Assembly (NCBI GenBank): GCA_963539695.1 | Contig: CAUTOC010000007.1 | Coordinates: forward strand, 4,332 to 68,331 | Source: Catonella sp963539695 | GTDB taxonomy: Bacteria > Bacillota > Clostridia > Lachnospirales > Lachnospiraceae | Length of the DNA stretch: 64,000 bases | Direction of reading: 5' to 3' | In this document: positions 26,322-35,622 of the stretch, piece after piece | How positions within the stretch are numbered: position 1 is the first letter of the stretch | Layout of the letters: each line of letters starts with the position of its first letter | Position numbers and translations under genes: made by a program | The notes under the pieces: generated by a model | What the model saw: the letters and a program-made list of their open reading frames with translations, nothing else | Told to the model about the DNA's origin: nothing | Database searches by the model: none

Positions 26322-27191
26322 ATGGATACTATTATTTTTGAAAATGACAGCCTCCCTATAAGAGTGGGGGTTGAAAATATCGCACTTCGAGAGCTACACA
26401 GTGAAATATCACATTTACATAATAATGCAGAAATCATTGTAGTAAATAATGGTGCCATTATTTGCTCTGCCGGAACTGACGAATTTGAACTTCATGCAGG
26501 TGATGTCTGCTTTATAAATGCAAAACAGTTACATAGCATCTGTACTAATGATGACAAAAAATGTAATCATACTGTATTAAATGTCGGTATAAGCCTTCTT
26601 ATGCAAAATCCGCTTATTTATGAAAAATATATTAAACCTATGCTGGAAGATGACTCATTTTCTCATGTACGATTTGACGGCAGCAGCGGTTCTGCCGCTG
26701 AAATCGCCGCTTTGATTGCACAAATTGAGCAGCTTCAGCAAAATGGACATTGTGCCTATGAACTAAAACTTATCGCCTTGATTCACCTTTTATTTTATCA
26801 ACTTTACCTCTCTTATGTGAATGAACCAAAAAAAGCGACTGTTGACAACAATATTTTTATTCAGCAGAAAATGACAGAATATGTATACAAACATTTTAAT
26901 GAAGAATTAACACTTAATGACATTGCAAATTCAGGAAATGTAAGTCGTAGTCAGTGTGCAAAACTATTTAAAAAATATACCGGTCTGTCACCAATGACTT
27001 TTTTAAATAAGCATAGACTTGAAGTCAGCCTTAAACTGCTACGAAAGACTGCTGACAGTGTTGCAGAAATTTCACATTCTTGTGGTTTTTTTGACCAAAG
27101 TTATTTTAACCGCTTATTTTTAAGAGAATATGGATGTACTCCACTAACATACCGGAAAAGCGGACAAATAAATTTACCCCCCACCAAGTAA
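26322..27191 (+). CDS. AraC-family transcriptional regulator with cupin-like sensor
   Basis: The 289-residue protein has a cupin-like N-terminal domain (HLHNNAEIIVVNNG and FELHAGDVCFINAKQLHSI) and, from about residue 190, two helix-turn-helix motifs of the AraC type: LTLNDIANSGNVSRSQCAKLF and VAEISHSCGFFDQSYFNRLF. It is read divergently from the peroxiredoxin gene. The cupin part has a small-molecule pocket in many relatives, but the ligand is unknown. ATAGGAGAA lies at good distance before the ATG. A likely terminator follows at 27220-27250. Confidence 0.88.
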   Translation: MDTIIFENDSLPIRVGVENIALRELHSEISHLHNNAEIIVVNNGAIICSAGTDEFELHAGDVCFINAKQLHSICTNDDKKCNHTVLNVGISLLMQNPLIYEKYIKPMLEDDSFSHVRFDGSSGSAAEIAALIAQIEQLQQNGHCAYELKLIALIHLLFYQLYLSYVNEPKKATVDNNIFIQQKMTEYVYKHFNEELTLNDIANSGNVSRSQCAKLFKKYTGLSPMTFLNKHRLEVSLKLLRKTADSVAEISHSCGFFDQSYFNRLFLREYGCTPLTYRKSGQINLPPTK

Positions 27192-27219
27192 CTCATTATC
27201 ACTTAATGGGGGGTACTAT

Positions 27220-27250
27220 AAGTTATATAAGTCTGAATTTTCTATAACTT
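27220..27250 (+). terminator. Hairpin terminator after the AraC gene
   Basis: The arms AAGTTATA and TATAACTT are followed by TTTATAT. A separate GC-rich stem (six Cs near 27177 against six Gs near 27208) lies directly upstream at the gene end. The two may act together between convergent genes. Confidence 0.5.
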
Positions 27251-27263
27251 TTTATATATCATT

Positions 27264-29900
27264 TTATTTATTCTTCTTCTCAGCAATAGCAGCCTGTGCC
27301 GCTGCAAGTCTTGCTACAGGTACTCTAAATGGTGAGCAGGATACATAGTCAAGACCGATCTTGTGGCAGAACTCAACTGATGAAGGATCTCCACCATGCT
27401 CTCCACAGATACCGATGTGAAGCTTCTCGTTAACAGGCTTTCCAAGCTTGATAGCCATTTCCATAAGCTTACCAACACCGTTCTGGTCAAGCTTTGCAAA
27501 TGGGTCATTCTCGAATATCTTTGTGTCATAGTAAGCATTAAGGAACTTACCTGCATCATCACGAGAGAAACCAAATGTCATCTGTGTAAGGTCGTTAGTA
27601 CCGAAGCAGAAGAAATCAGCTTCTTTAGCGATATCATCAGCAGTAAGGCAAGCACGAGGAATCTCTACCATAGTACCAACCTCATAGTGAAGGTCTGCAC
27701 CAGCTGCCTTAATCTCAGCATCTGCTGTCTCTACAACAACCTTCTTTACATATTTAAGCTCTTTAACTTCACTTGTAAGAGGAATCATAATCTCAGGAAC
27801 TACCTTCCAGTCAGTATGTTTCTTCTGCACAGCAATAGCTGCACGAATAACAGCCTTAGTCTGCATCTTAGCGATTTCAGGATAAGTAACTGCAAGACGA
27901 AGTCCTCTGTGTCCCATCATCGGGTTGAACTCATGAAGTCCTGTAATTATATCCTTAATTGCCTGAACACTCTTGCCCTGTGCATCTGCAAGCTTTTTAA
28001 TATCTTCCTCTGTTGTAGGAACGAATTCGTGAAGAGGCGGATCAAGGAAACGAATAGTAACAGGTGCTCCCTCAAGTGCCTCATAAAGCTGCTCGAAATC
28101 TCCCTGCTGATATGGAAGAATCTTCTCAAGAGCCGCTTCTCTTCCCTCTACTGAATCTGAACAAATCATCTCTCTAAATGCTGCAATTCTGTCAGCCTCA
28201 AAGAACATGTGCTCTGTACGGCAAAGACCGATACCTTCTGCACCAAGCTCACGAGCCTTTCTGGCATCCTCAGGAGTATCAGCATTTGTTCTAACTCTAA
28301 GTCTTCTATACTTATCAGCCCAAGCCATGATTCTACCGAACTCACCTGCGATAGTAGCATCAACTGTTGGGATTAAGCCCTCATAGATATTACCTGTTGT
28401 ACCATCGATAGAGATTTCATCTCCCTCATTAAATGTCTTGCCGCCAAGAGTAAACTTCTTGTTAGCCTCATCCATAACGATATCGCCACAACCGGATACA
28501 CAGCAAGTACCCATACCACGAGCAACTACGGCTGCGTGAGATGTCATACCACCACGAACTGTAAGGATACCCTGAGCAGACTTCATACCTGAAATATCCT
28601 CAGGAGAGGTCTCAAGACGAACAAGAACTACTTTCTCACCACGCTCAGCCCAAACTACAGCGTCATCTGCTGTAAATACCGCTTTACCGCAAGCTGCACC
28701 CGGAGAAGCACCAAGTCCTTTTCCAAGTGGTGTGGCAGCTTTAAGTGCCTTAGTATCAAACTGTGGGTGAAGAAGAGTATCAAGGTTACGAGGATCAATC
28801 ATTGCAACCGCCTCTTCCTCTGTTCTCATTCCTTCATCTACAAGGTCACAGGCAATTTTAAGAGCCGCCTGTGCTGTTCTCTTACCATTTCTTGTCTGAA
28901 GCATATAAAGCTTACCATGTTCAACTGTAAACTCCATATCCTGCATATCTCTATAATGTTTCTCAAGTGTAGCACAAACTTCATTAAATTCCTTGAAAGC
29001 TTCAGGGAACTTATTTTCCATCTCGTTGATGTGCATAGGTGTACGAACACCTGCAACAACATCCTCACCCTGTGCATTTGTAAGAAACTCACCAAAAAGT
29101 CCCTTAGCTCCTGTAGCAGGATCTCTTGTAAATGCAACACCTGTACCACAGTCATCACCCATGTTACCAAAAGCCATAGACTGTACATTTACAGCTGTTC
29201 CCCATGAATAAGGAATATCGTTGTCACGACGATAGATGTTAGCACGTGGATTATCCCATGAACGGAATACAGCCTTAATTGCTCCGTAAAGCTGTTCCTT
29301 AGGATCAGCCGGGAAATCTTTACCAATCTTTGACTTATACTCTTCCTTAAACTGACCTGCAAGCTTTTCAAGATCCTCAGCTGTAAGGTCTACATCCTGA
29401 GTAACTCCCTTCTCTTCTTTCATTTTGTCGATAAGTTCTTCAAAGTACTTCTTACCGACTTCCATAACTACATCAGAGTACATCTGAATAAATCTTCTAT
29501 AGCAATCCCAAGCCCAACGAGGATTTCCTGATTTCTCAGCAATAACCTTTACAACTTCCTCATTAAGACCAAGGTTAAGAATTGTATCCATCATACCGGG
29601 CATTGAAGCTCTTGCACCTGAACGAACTGAAACAAGGAGCGGATTCTCATGATCACCGAATTTCTTTCCTGTAATGCCTTCGAGCTTAGTTATGTGCTCA
29701 TCTATCTGGCTAAGAATCTCTTTATTGATTTTCTCTCCATCCTCATAATACTGAGTACAAGCTTCTGTTGTTACAGTGAAGCCCTGAGGTACCGGAAGTC
29801 CGATATTTGTCATTTCTGCAAGGTTAGCACCCTTACCACCAAGAAGCTCACGCATCTCAGCTTTTCCTTCAGTGAATAAATATACCCACTTTCTTGCCAT
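27264..29900 (-). CDS. ppdK: Pyruvate, phosphate dikinase
   Basis: It interconverts pyruvate, ATP and phosphate with phosphoenolpyruvate, AMP and diphosphate. In anaerobes it often runs toward pyruvate and saves energy from diphosphate. The 878 residues have the usual order: an ATP-grasp domain with GGKGANLAEMTNIGLPVPQGF, a phosphohistidine domain with the catalytic His in GGMTSHAAVVARGMG, and a PEP/pyruvate TIM barrel with GLCRTEHMF and HIGICGEHGGDP. It starts after AGGAGGAAATA. A perfect 19-base palindrome and a second hairpin lie in its leader. The downstream position of gpmI (also minus strand, upstream here) fits a glycolytic neighbourhood. Confidence 0.97.
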   Translation of the reverse strand: MARKWVYLFTEGKAEMRELLGGKGANLAEMTNIGLPVPQGFTVTTEACTQYYEDGEKINKEILSQIDEHITKLEGITGKKFGDHENPLLVSVRSGARASMPGMMDTILNLGLNEEVVKVIAEKSGNPRWAWDCYRRFIQMYSDVVMEVGKKYFEELIDKMKEEKGVTQDVDLTAEDLEKLAGQFKEEYKSKIGKDFPADPKEQLYGAIKAVFRSWDNPRANIYRRDNDIPYSWGTAVNVQSMAFGNMGDDCGTGVAFTRDPATGAKGLFGEFLTNAQGEDVVAGVRTPMHINEMENKFPEAFKEFNEVCATLEKHYRDMQDMEFTVEHGKLYMLQTRNGKRTAQAALKIACDLVDEGMRTEEEAVAMIDPRNLDTLLHPQFDTKALKAATPLGKGLGASPGAACGKAVFTADDAVVWAERGEKVVLVRLETSPEDISGMKSAQGILTVRGGMTSHAAVVARGMGTCCVSGCGDIVMDEANKKFTLGGKTFNEGDEISIDGTTGNIYEGLIPTVDATIAGEFGRIMAWADKYRRLRVRTNADTPEDARKARELGAEGIGLCRTEHMFFEADRIAAFREMICSDSVEGREAALEKILPYQQGDFEQLYEALEGAPVTIRFLDPPLHEFVPTTEEDIKKLADAQGKSVQAIKDIITGLHEFNPMMGHRGLRLAVTYPEIAKMQTKAVIRAAIAVQKKHTDWKVVPEIMIPLTSEVKELKYVKKVVVETADAEIKAAGADLHYEVGTMVEIPRACLTADDIAKEADFFCFGTNDLTQMTFGFSRDDAGKFLNAYYDTKIFENDPFAKLDQNGVGKLMEMAIKLGKPVNEKLHIGICGEHGGDPSSVEFCHKIGLDYVSCSPFRVPVARLAAAQAAIAEKKNK

Positions 29901-30022
29901 TATTATTTCCTCCTGTTGTTACTCTAAATAAGACATAAGCATACAAATAAGTGCATAAAAAAATGCACTCCAAGTTACAATTCAAGTCTTATTCAGATAA
30001 ATTTACACTTACTTTTTAAATA

Positions 30023-30041
30023 TGTTGATTATAAATCAACA
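30023..30041. promoter_or_regulatory. Perfect palindrome in the ppdK upstream region
   Basis: TGTTGATT, three bases, AATCAACA: 8 + 3 + 8 bases with full symmetry, about 125 bases upstream of the ppdK start. It is a candidate operator; no T run follows, so it is not a terminator. Confidence 0.5.
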
Positions 30042-30262
30042 CCTCAGATTATCTTAACATATTTTAGGCTTTATGTCATTATTTTTTATCATAAAACTAT
30101 GCTATATTTACTTGTTATTTACTCTTTATTTTTGGCATTTTTTACTATAAAATGTCAATTTCATCATCAAAAATCACGATATATTCGTAATTTTAAATAT
30201 ATTATCCCGTGGATATCGGTCAGTTTTCTTGCAAAATACCGATTGCTTTTTAGACAGTTTAG

Positions 30263-30282
30263 AATAATACCCTAATCAAGCC
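30263..30282. repeat. Motif shared with the MocR regulator promoter
   Basis: AATAATACCCT followed by AATCAAGCC. The same two parts occur at 33498-33522 upstream of the MocR-type gene, there five bases further apart. Shared operator or chance cannot be decided by eye. Confidence 0.35.
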
Positions 30283-30326
30283 GAAAGCCTCCAATTACGA
30301 TGTTTTACAGATATTTGATAATATCC

Positions 30327-30394
30327 CCATAGTCACAGACCGAAAATTGTTTATTCTATTGTACTATACAGAATAAGAGGTCTGTGACCTATGG
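30327..30394. repeat. Interrupted palindrome related to the dispersed 28-base motif
   Basis: The left arm CCATAGTCACAGACC pairs with the right arm GGTCTGTGACCTATGG apart from one extra base, and the loop contains a second inverted pair TTATTCT / AGAATAA. The core TCACAGAC with the flanking CTCTTAT agrees with the copies at 13391 and 43808. It lies just after the gpmI stop on the minus strand but has no T run. Confidence 0.5.
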
Positions 30395-30415
30395 CATAAA
30401 TAATTGGGTCTTAAC

Positions 30416-31960
30416 TTATTTTTTAATTAAAAGTGATCTTCCTGTCATTTCCTCAGGCTGCGGTATTCCCATAAGTTCAAGCATCGTAGGTATGATATCA
30501 CAAAGTTTGCCATCTTCTGCCAAATCATATTCCTCTCCGGCATTTACAAGAATAAAAGGTACAGGGTTGGTAGTATGAGCCGTCCAAGCTTCTCCCGTTT
30601 CATAATCAATCATCTGCTCCGCATTTCCATGGTCTGCACAGATAAACATAGCTCCTTCTACTTCTTTGAGGGCTTCTACCGCCTTTCCTATGCAGGCATC
30701 AACAGCTTCAATTGCCTTAACTGCCGCATCCATAACTCCTGTATGTCCAACCATATCAGGATTTGCAAAGTTACAGATTATAGTGTCATATTTCCCGCTC
30801 TTAATAGCGTTTACAAGTCCGTCACAGACTTCATAAGCACTCATTTCAGGCTGTAAGTCATAAGTCGCAACCTTTGGAGATTTGACAAGAAGTCTATCCT
30901 CACCCGGATACGGCTCTTCTACACCGCCATTGAAAAAGAAAGTAACATGTGCATATTTCTCGGTTTCAGCAGTACGAAGCTGAGTCTTGCCAAGTTTTGA
31001 CATGTACTCACCAAAGGTATTCTTAATTTCAACCTTCTTAAACGCAACCTCTTTGTTTGGCATATTTGTATCATAATCTGTAAAGCAGACAAACTTAGTC
31101 TTAATTCTTCCGTCTTTTCTCTCAAATCCGTCAAAGTCATCACTACAGAAAGCTCTTGCAATCTCTCTTGCCCTGTCAGGACGAAAGTTAAAAAAGATTA
31201 TGCTGTCATCATTTTTAATTGTGCCTATAGGACTTCCGTCTTTTTCAATTACGGTAGGAATTACAAATTCATCAGTTGCATCTGCTCCGTAAGAATTCTC
31301 TACCGCAACTACAGGATCAGAGGCTGTGTTGCCTTCTCCATAAACCATAGCCTTATAAGCAAGCTCTACTCTGTCCCAACGATTATCTCTGTCCATAGCA
31401 TAATAACGCCCCATAACAGAAGCTACTTTTCCTACACCAATTTCATTCATTTTAGCTACAGCCGCAGCTACAAAATCACGCCCGCTCTTAGGCGGAGTAT
31501 CTCTTCCATCAAGGAAACAGTGTAAATAAACTTTCTCAAGTCCTGCCTTTTTGGCAAGTTCTAAAAGTCCGTACATATGGGTATTGTGACTATGCACACC
31601 ACCGTCTGATAAAAGACCGAACAAATGCAATGCACTGTTCTTTGCCTTGCAGTTTTCTATTGCGGAAAGAAGAGCCTCATTCTTAAAGAAATCACCATCC
31701 TCTATCTCTTTTGTAATTCTTGTAAGCTCCTGATAAATAATTCTTCCTGCACCCATATTCATGTGTCCTACTTCAGAATTACCCATCTGTCCATCAGGGA
31801 GTCCTACTGCCAGTCCGCTTGCATAGCCTTTTTTACAGGGATATGTTTTCATAAGCATATCAAGACTGGGCTTTTTAGCCTGTGCTATAGCATTGTAATC
31901 TTCTCTTTCATTGATGCCGAATCCGTCCATTATAATAAGAACTACCGGTTTTTTAGACAT
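30416..31960 (-). CDS. gpmI: 2,3-bisphosphoglycerate-independent phosphoglycerate mutase
   Basis: Interconverts 3- and 2-phosphoglycerate in glycolysis with two manganese ions. The 514-residue product has the metal site LIIMDGFG, the catalytic serine in GQMGNSEVGHMNMG, DGRDTPP, and the second metal site CADHGNAEQM. The ATG at 31960 is preferred because AAGGAG stands six bases before it; the frame itself is open nine codons further. It stands alone, with 90 bases to the MocR gene and about 500 bases to ppdK. Confidence 0.96.
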   Translation of the reverse strand: MSKKPVVLIIMDGFGINEREDYNAIAQAKKPSLDMLMKTYPCKKGYASGLAVGLPDGQMGNSEVGHMNMGAGRIIYQELTRITKEIEDGDFFKNEALLSAIENCKAKNSALHLFGLLSDGGVHSHNTHMYGLLELAKKAGLEKVYLHCFLDGRDTPPKSGRDFVAAAVAKMNEIGVGKVASVMGRYYAMDRDNRWDRVELAYKAMVYGEGNTASDPVVAVENSYGADATDEFVIPTVIEKDGSPIGTIKNDDSIIFFNFRPDRAREIARAFCSDDFDGFERKDGRIKTKFVCFTDYDTNMPNKEVAFKKVEIKNTFGEYMSKLGKTQLRTAETEKYAHVTFFFNGGVEEPYPGEDRLLVKSPKVATYDLQPEMSAYEVCDGLVNAIKSGKYDTIICNFANPDMVGHTGVMDAAVKAIEAVDACIGKAVEALKEVEGAMFICADHGNAEQMIDYETGEAWTAHTTNPVPFILVNAGEEYDLAEDGKLCDIIPTMLELMGIPQPEEMTGRSLLIKK

Positions 31961-32053
31961 TTTTTTGCTCCTTTCAAGCATAAACATATAATAAATAACT
32001 TCTTATTTAAACAAAAATACTCTGTGTAATTATACTATAAAAGAATTTAAAAC

Positions 32054-33457
32054 TCAATTATAAAACAAAATTGTTTGCAGCTTTGCTATCCCTTCTTTTA
32101 TCTTCTCTTCACTTATATTACCATAACCTATAAGAACCTTCGATGAACCAATTTTTCCCTTTTCTTCACCGATTACATACTTTGACAGTCCGGTCAATTT
32201 AATCCCTGCATTTTCAGCCAAAGCCACAGTTTCTTCTTCTGTAAGTCCACACTTAAAATCCGCCACGAGGTGCATGCCTGCATTTTCCCCTACAATACTG
32301 ACTTTATTTCCAAAAGTTTTTAATGCAAAAATCAAAGTATCATGTCTGCTTTTATAAATTTTTCTAGTTTTATTTATATGCCTTTCATAATGTCCCCCTG
32401 TTATAAATTCAGTAAGTACAGCCTGTTCTATTCTCGGAACTGTACAGGCTAAAAATGCAAGTTTATTTTTATAAACTTTAAGCAGGCCCTCAGGCAATAT
32501 CATAAACCCAATTCTTATTGCCGGTGCTATGGTTCTTGAAAATGTTCCTAAATATATAACCTTATCCTGACTGTCTGCCGCTTTCATAGGCGGTATCGGA
32601 AGTCCTTTATACCTGAACTCACTGTCATGATCATCTTCTATTATATATCGTTCCTCTTCTTTATACGCCCATTCAAGCAATTCTCTCCGTCTGGTTATCG
32701 GCATTATAGTACCTGTAGGAAACTGATGAGCGGGGGTTAGGTATATAACTTTTGCCTCTGTTTTTTCTAACTCTTTTAAGCTAAACCCGTTTTCATCTAA
32801 ATTAACCGCATCAATTTTTCTATTTAATGAAGAAAATATTTTATATGCCTGTATATAAGTCGGATTTTCCATAGCAAAGCTGTATTTTCTTTCAAACAAA
32901 TGCTCCAAAAGCTGTAAAAGATAACCTGTACCCGCACCTATTATCATATTTTCAGGATTTACCGCAAGCCCTCTGTAGCCGAACAGATACTTAGCTATAG
33001 CCTTTCTTAACTGTAAATCTCCCTGATAATCGCCCAAGTTAAAAAGTTCTTCTCCGCAATCTCGCAAACACTGCCTGTATAGCCTATCCCACATTTTGTA
33101 AGGAAAGCTTTCTTTACATAAAGAAGATGGAGAAAAATCATATTTATACTTTTTTTGCAAAACATCATCATTTTTATGTTCAGATAAGTTAAATTTACTC
33201 TCATTTTTTATCCTATCCACTTTATTTACATAATAACCGCTCTGTGCACGTGCCTCTACATAGCCTTCCGCATATAACTGCTCGTAAGCAAGAGCTACTG
33301 TATTCCTGCTTATCTGAAGATTTGCGGCAAGCCCTCTTTCAGACGGGAGTCTATCCCCTTCCATAAACTCCCCTTCTGAAATTATATTACGAATTTTAAG
33401 GTAAAGCTGTTCATATAAGGGTATTTTGCTTTTATGATCAAGTTCAACTGTAAGCAT
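32054..33457 (-). CDS. MocR-type regulator: GntR DNA-binding domain plus aminotransferase-like domain
   Basis: The 467-residue protein has an N-terminal winged helix of the GntR family (IPLYEQLYLKIRNIISEGEF, LPSERGLAANLQISRNTVALAYEQL) joined to a fold-type I aminotransferase-like domain from about residue 110. The PLP lysine is expected in LGTFSRTIAPAIRIGF, where Ser-Arg-Thr stands in place of the usual Ser-Lys; this should be checked, since some MocR proteins lack the lysine. Members include PdxR and GabR and sense PLP or amines. Target genes are not obvious; a motif upstream is shared with the ppdK region. It is divergent from the ABC-F gene. Confidence 0.85.
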   Translation of the reverse strand: MLTVELDHKSKIPLYEQLYLKIRNIISEGEFMEGDRLPSERGLAANLQISRNTVALAYEQLYAEGYVEARAQSGYYVNKVDRIKNESKFNLSEHKNDDVLQKKYKYDFSPSSLCKESFPYKMWDRLYRQCLRDCGEELFNLGDYQGDLQLRKAIAKYLFGYRGLAVNPENMIIGAGTGYLLQLLEHLFERKYSFAMENPTYIQAYKIFSSLNRKIDAVNLDENGFSLKELEKTEAKVIYLTPAHQFPTGTIMPITRRRELLEWAYKEEERYIIEDDHDSEFRYKGLPIPPMKAADSQDKVIYLGTFSRTIAPAIRIGFMILPEGLLKVYKNKLAFLACTVPRIEQAVLTEFITGGHYERHINKTRKIYKSRHDTLIFALKTFGNKVSIVGENAGMHLVADFKCGLTEEETVALAENAGIKLTGLSKYVIGEEKGKIGSSKVLIGYGNISEEKIKEGIAKLQTILFYN

Positions 33458-33497
33458 ATTTTCTCCTATAAATTATAATCTTATATCTGTATCTTAA

Positions 33498-33522
33498 AAT
33501 AATACCCTCTCATAATCAAGCC
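33498..33522. promoter_or_regulatory. Second copy of the shared motif, in the MocR/ABC-F divergent promoter
   Basis: AATAATACCCT, then five extra bases, then AATCAAGCC. A compressed version is at 30263-30282. Its place 40 bases upstream of the MocR start suits an autoregulatory site, but that is inference. Confidence 0.35.
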
Positions 33523-33641
33523 CCTTAATCAAGAAAATCGGTTCACTTGCACTTATACGCCATTCTGTAGTAGAATATAAACTTAGGTATTTTTTGTAAA
33601 TACAAACTGATTTTAACATTATCCCATATTAGGAGGAAATA

Positions 33642-35567
33642 ATGGTATTATCCTGCAATAATATTTCAAAAGAATTTGTAACCGGAGCTGTACTTAAAGA
33701 GGTCAGTTTTCATATAAATGAACATGAAAAAGCTGCCATTATCGGTATAAACGGAGCAGGCAAATCAACTCTGTTAAAGATAATTATGAATGAAATGTCT
33801 GCCGATAACGGGGAGGTTTTCCTTTCAAAAGGTGCTACCATAGGCTATCTTGCCCAGCACCAAAACATAGATACCAAGCTTACCATCTTTGATGTAATGC
33901 TTGAAGTAAAAAAAGATATCCTTGAACTTTCGGATAAGATGCGAAGCCTTGAAGCAAAAATGAAGCAGGCAGAGGGTGCTGCCCTTGATACAATATATGA
34001 AGATTATTCAAGGGTTACACATGAGTTTGAACTTAAAAACGGTTATGCCTACAAAAGTGAAATCACAGGTATATTAAAAGGACTGGGCTTTAATGAAGAC
34101 GATTTCAGTCGCAAGGTAAACACTCTTTCAGGAGGTCAGAAAACCAGAGCCTACCTTGCAAGACTTTTGCTTTCAAAGCCTGATATAATCTTACTTGACG
34201 AGCCTACCAACCACCTTGATATGAAGGCTATAGGCTGGCTTGAAACCTATCTTAAAAATTTTAACAAAGCTGTACTTATAGTTGCCCACGACAGGTATTT
34301 TCTTGATGGAATCGCAGAGAAAATAATTGAGCTTAATAACTGCAAGGCGACTACCTTTACCGGAAATTATACCGACTATGCAAACAAGAAAAAAGCTTTA
34401 AGAGAGGCTGAACTTAAAGCCTATCTTAACCAACAGAAAGAAATATCTCATCAGGAGGCTGTAATAGACAAGCTCCGTTCCTTCAATCGTGAAAAGTCAA
34501 TTAAAAGAGCTGAAAGCCGTGAAAAAATGCTTGATAAGATAGAAAGAGTGGATAAACCGACTGAAATTGATGCTTCTATGAAAATACATCTTAAACCGCA
34601 TAAGGAAAGCGGTAAGGATGTATTAAATGTAGAAAATTTAACAAAGTCCTTTGATGAAGTTTTATTTAACAATATAAATTTTGAAATAAAAAGAGGGGAA
34701 AGAGTTGCCATCATAGGCGGCAACGGCACCGGCAAGACCACTCTGCTTAAAATAATAAATGGAATTCTGCCCGCCGACTCAGGCAATGTAAAGCTTGGTA
34801 CAAATGTTGAAATAGGCTACTACGATCAGGAACATCAGGTACTTGATTTAAGCAATAACCTTTTTGATGAAATATCCAATGCCTATCCGTATTTAAATAA
34901 TACAGAGATAAGAAATGTACTGGCAAGTTTTCTGTTTACCAAAGATGATGTATTTAAGCTGATCGGCTCGCTTTCAGGAGGTGAAAAAGGACGCCTATCG
35001 CTTGCAAAGCTTATGCTCTCTGAGGCAAATTTCCTACTACTTGACGAGCCTACCAACCATCTTGATATTACCTCTAAGGAAATCCTTGAAGATGCTCTTA
35101 ATAATTATGAAGGCACAGTGCTTTATGTAAGCCATGACAGATATTTTATAAATAAGACCGCTACAAGAATCCTTGATTTAACAGGTAAACAGCTTCTTAA
35201 TTATATAGGAAACTATGATTATTATTTGGAAAAAAAGGAAACTATGGAAGCTGCCCTATTAAATACCGTTTCTGCGGAAAAAGAGCAAACTGAAAACTCT
35301 GCAAACAGACAGAACAACAGACAGAACTGGCAGTTGAAGAAAGAAGAACAAAAAGAACTTCGTAAAATCGGAAATGAACTAAAAAAAATAGAAGAGGAAG
35401 TTACAAAGCTTGAAGATGAAAATGCAAAACTTGAAGAAAAGCTTACAGACCCTTTAATCGCCTCTGATGTAGGTAAGCTTATGGAACTTCACAAACTAAA
35501 AACAGCTAATGATGAACGCATAAATACTCTCTTAGAGCGTTGGGAGGAGTTATCCATAAATGTCTGA
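33642..35567 (+). CDS. ABC-F family ATPase, YdiF/Uup-like
   Basis: A 641-residue soluble protein with two ATP-binding domains and no membrane segment. Walker A motifs are GINGAGKST and GGNGTGKTT, the signatures are LSGGQKTRAYLARLL and LSGGEKGRLSLAKLM, and both Walker B motifs read LLDEPTNHLD. The linker between them (about residues 240-320) is charged and helical, and the C-terminus has a long coiled coil (about residues 560-635), as in YdiF and Uup. Such factors bind the ribosomal E site and help stalled translation. It starts after AGGAGGAAATA. Its last codons overlap the next gene's first possible ATG (ATGTCTGA), so the two are likely coupled. Confidence 0.9.
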   Translation: MVLSCNNISKEFVTGAVLKEVSFHINEHEKAAIIGINGAGKSTLLKIIMNEMSADNGEVFLSKGATIGYLAQHQNIDTKLTIFDVMLEVKKDILELSDKMRSLEAKMKQAEGAALDTIYEDYSRVTHEFELKNGYAYKSEITGILKGLGFNEDDFSRKVNTLSGGQKTRAYLARLLLSKPDIILLDEPTNHLDMKAIGWLETYLKNFNKAVLIVAHDRYFLDGIAEKIIELNNCKATTFTGNYTDYANKKKALREAELKAYLNQQKEISHQEAVIDKLRSFNREKSIKRAESREKMLDKIERVDKPTEIDASMKIHLKPHKESGKDVLNVENLTKSFDEVLFNNINFEIKRGERVAIIGGNGTGKTTLLKIINGILPADSGNVKLGTNVEIGYYDQEHQVLDLSNNLFDEISNAYPYLNNTEIRNVLASFLFTKDDVFKLIGSLSGGEKGRLSLAKLMLSEANFLLLDEPTNHLDITSKEILEDALNNYEGTVLYVSHDRYFINKTATRILDLTGKQLLNYIGNYDYYLEKKETMEAALLNTVSAEKEQTENSANRQNNRQNWQLKKEEQKELRKIGNELKKIEEEVTKLEDENAKLEEKLTDPLIASDVGKLMELHKLKTANDERINTLLERWEELSINV

Positions 35568-35585
35568 GATAAATATAATTGACAT

Positions 35586-35622
35586 AATCGGAGGGGTTAT
35601 CCTTATGATAAACCCTCCGATT
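35586..35622 (+). promoter_or_regulatory. Hairpin enclosing the ribosome site and start codon of the next gene
   Basis: The arms AATCGGAGGG and CCCTCCGATT form a ten-base-pair GC-rich stem, extended by GTTATC / GATAAAC. The left arm holds the GGAGGGG ribosome site and the loop holds the ATG at 35605. It begins 18 bases after the ABC-F stop. It may work as an attenuator of the next gene, or as a leaky terminator (only three Ts follow). Confidence 0.6.

Larger units (their letters stand above)
29901..30415. other. Long gap between gpmI and ppdK with several structured sites
   Basis: No gene is seen. The gap contains, from right to left: an interrupted palindrome (30327-30394), a 20-base motif also found before the MocR gene (30263-30282), a perfect 19-base palindrome (30023-30041) and a small hairpin (29950-29969, arms AGTGCAT and ATGCACT). 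The last two lie in the ppdK promoter and leader region. Confidence 0.6.

Noticed and set aside
27176..27214. C6/G6 hairpin as an intrinsic terminator
   Set aside because: The stem is strong, but the loop is long and no T run follows on either strand; the next hairpin is a better candidate.
30384..30578. Open frames on the opposite strand of gpmI, ppdK, nifJ, purL and other genes
   Set aside because: They have no ribosome sites, no family resemblance, and lie opposite or in shifted frames of well-supported genes.
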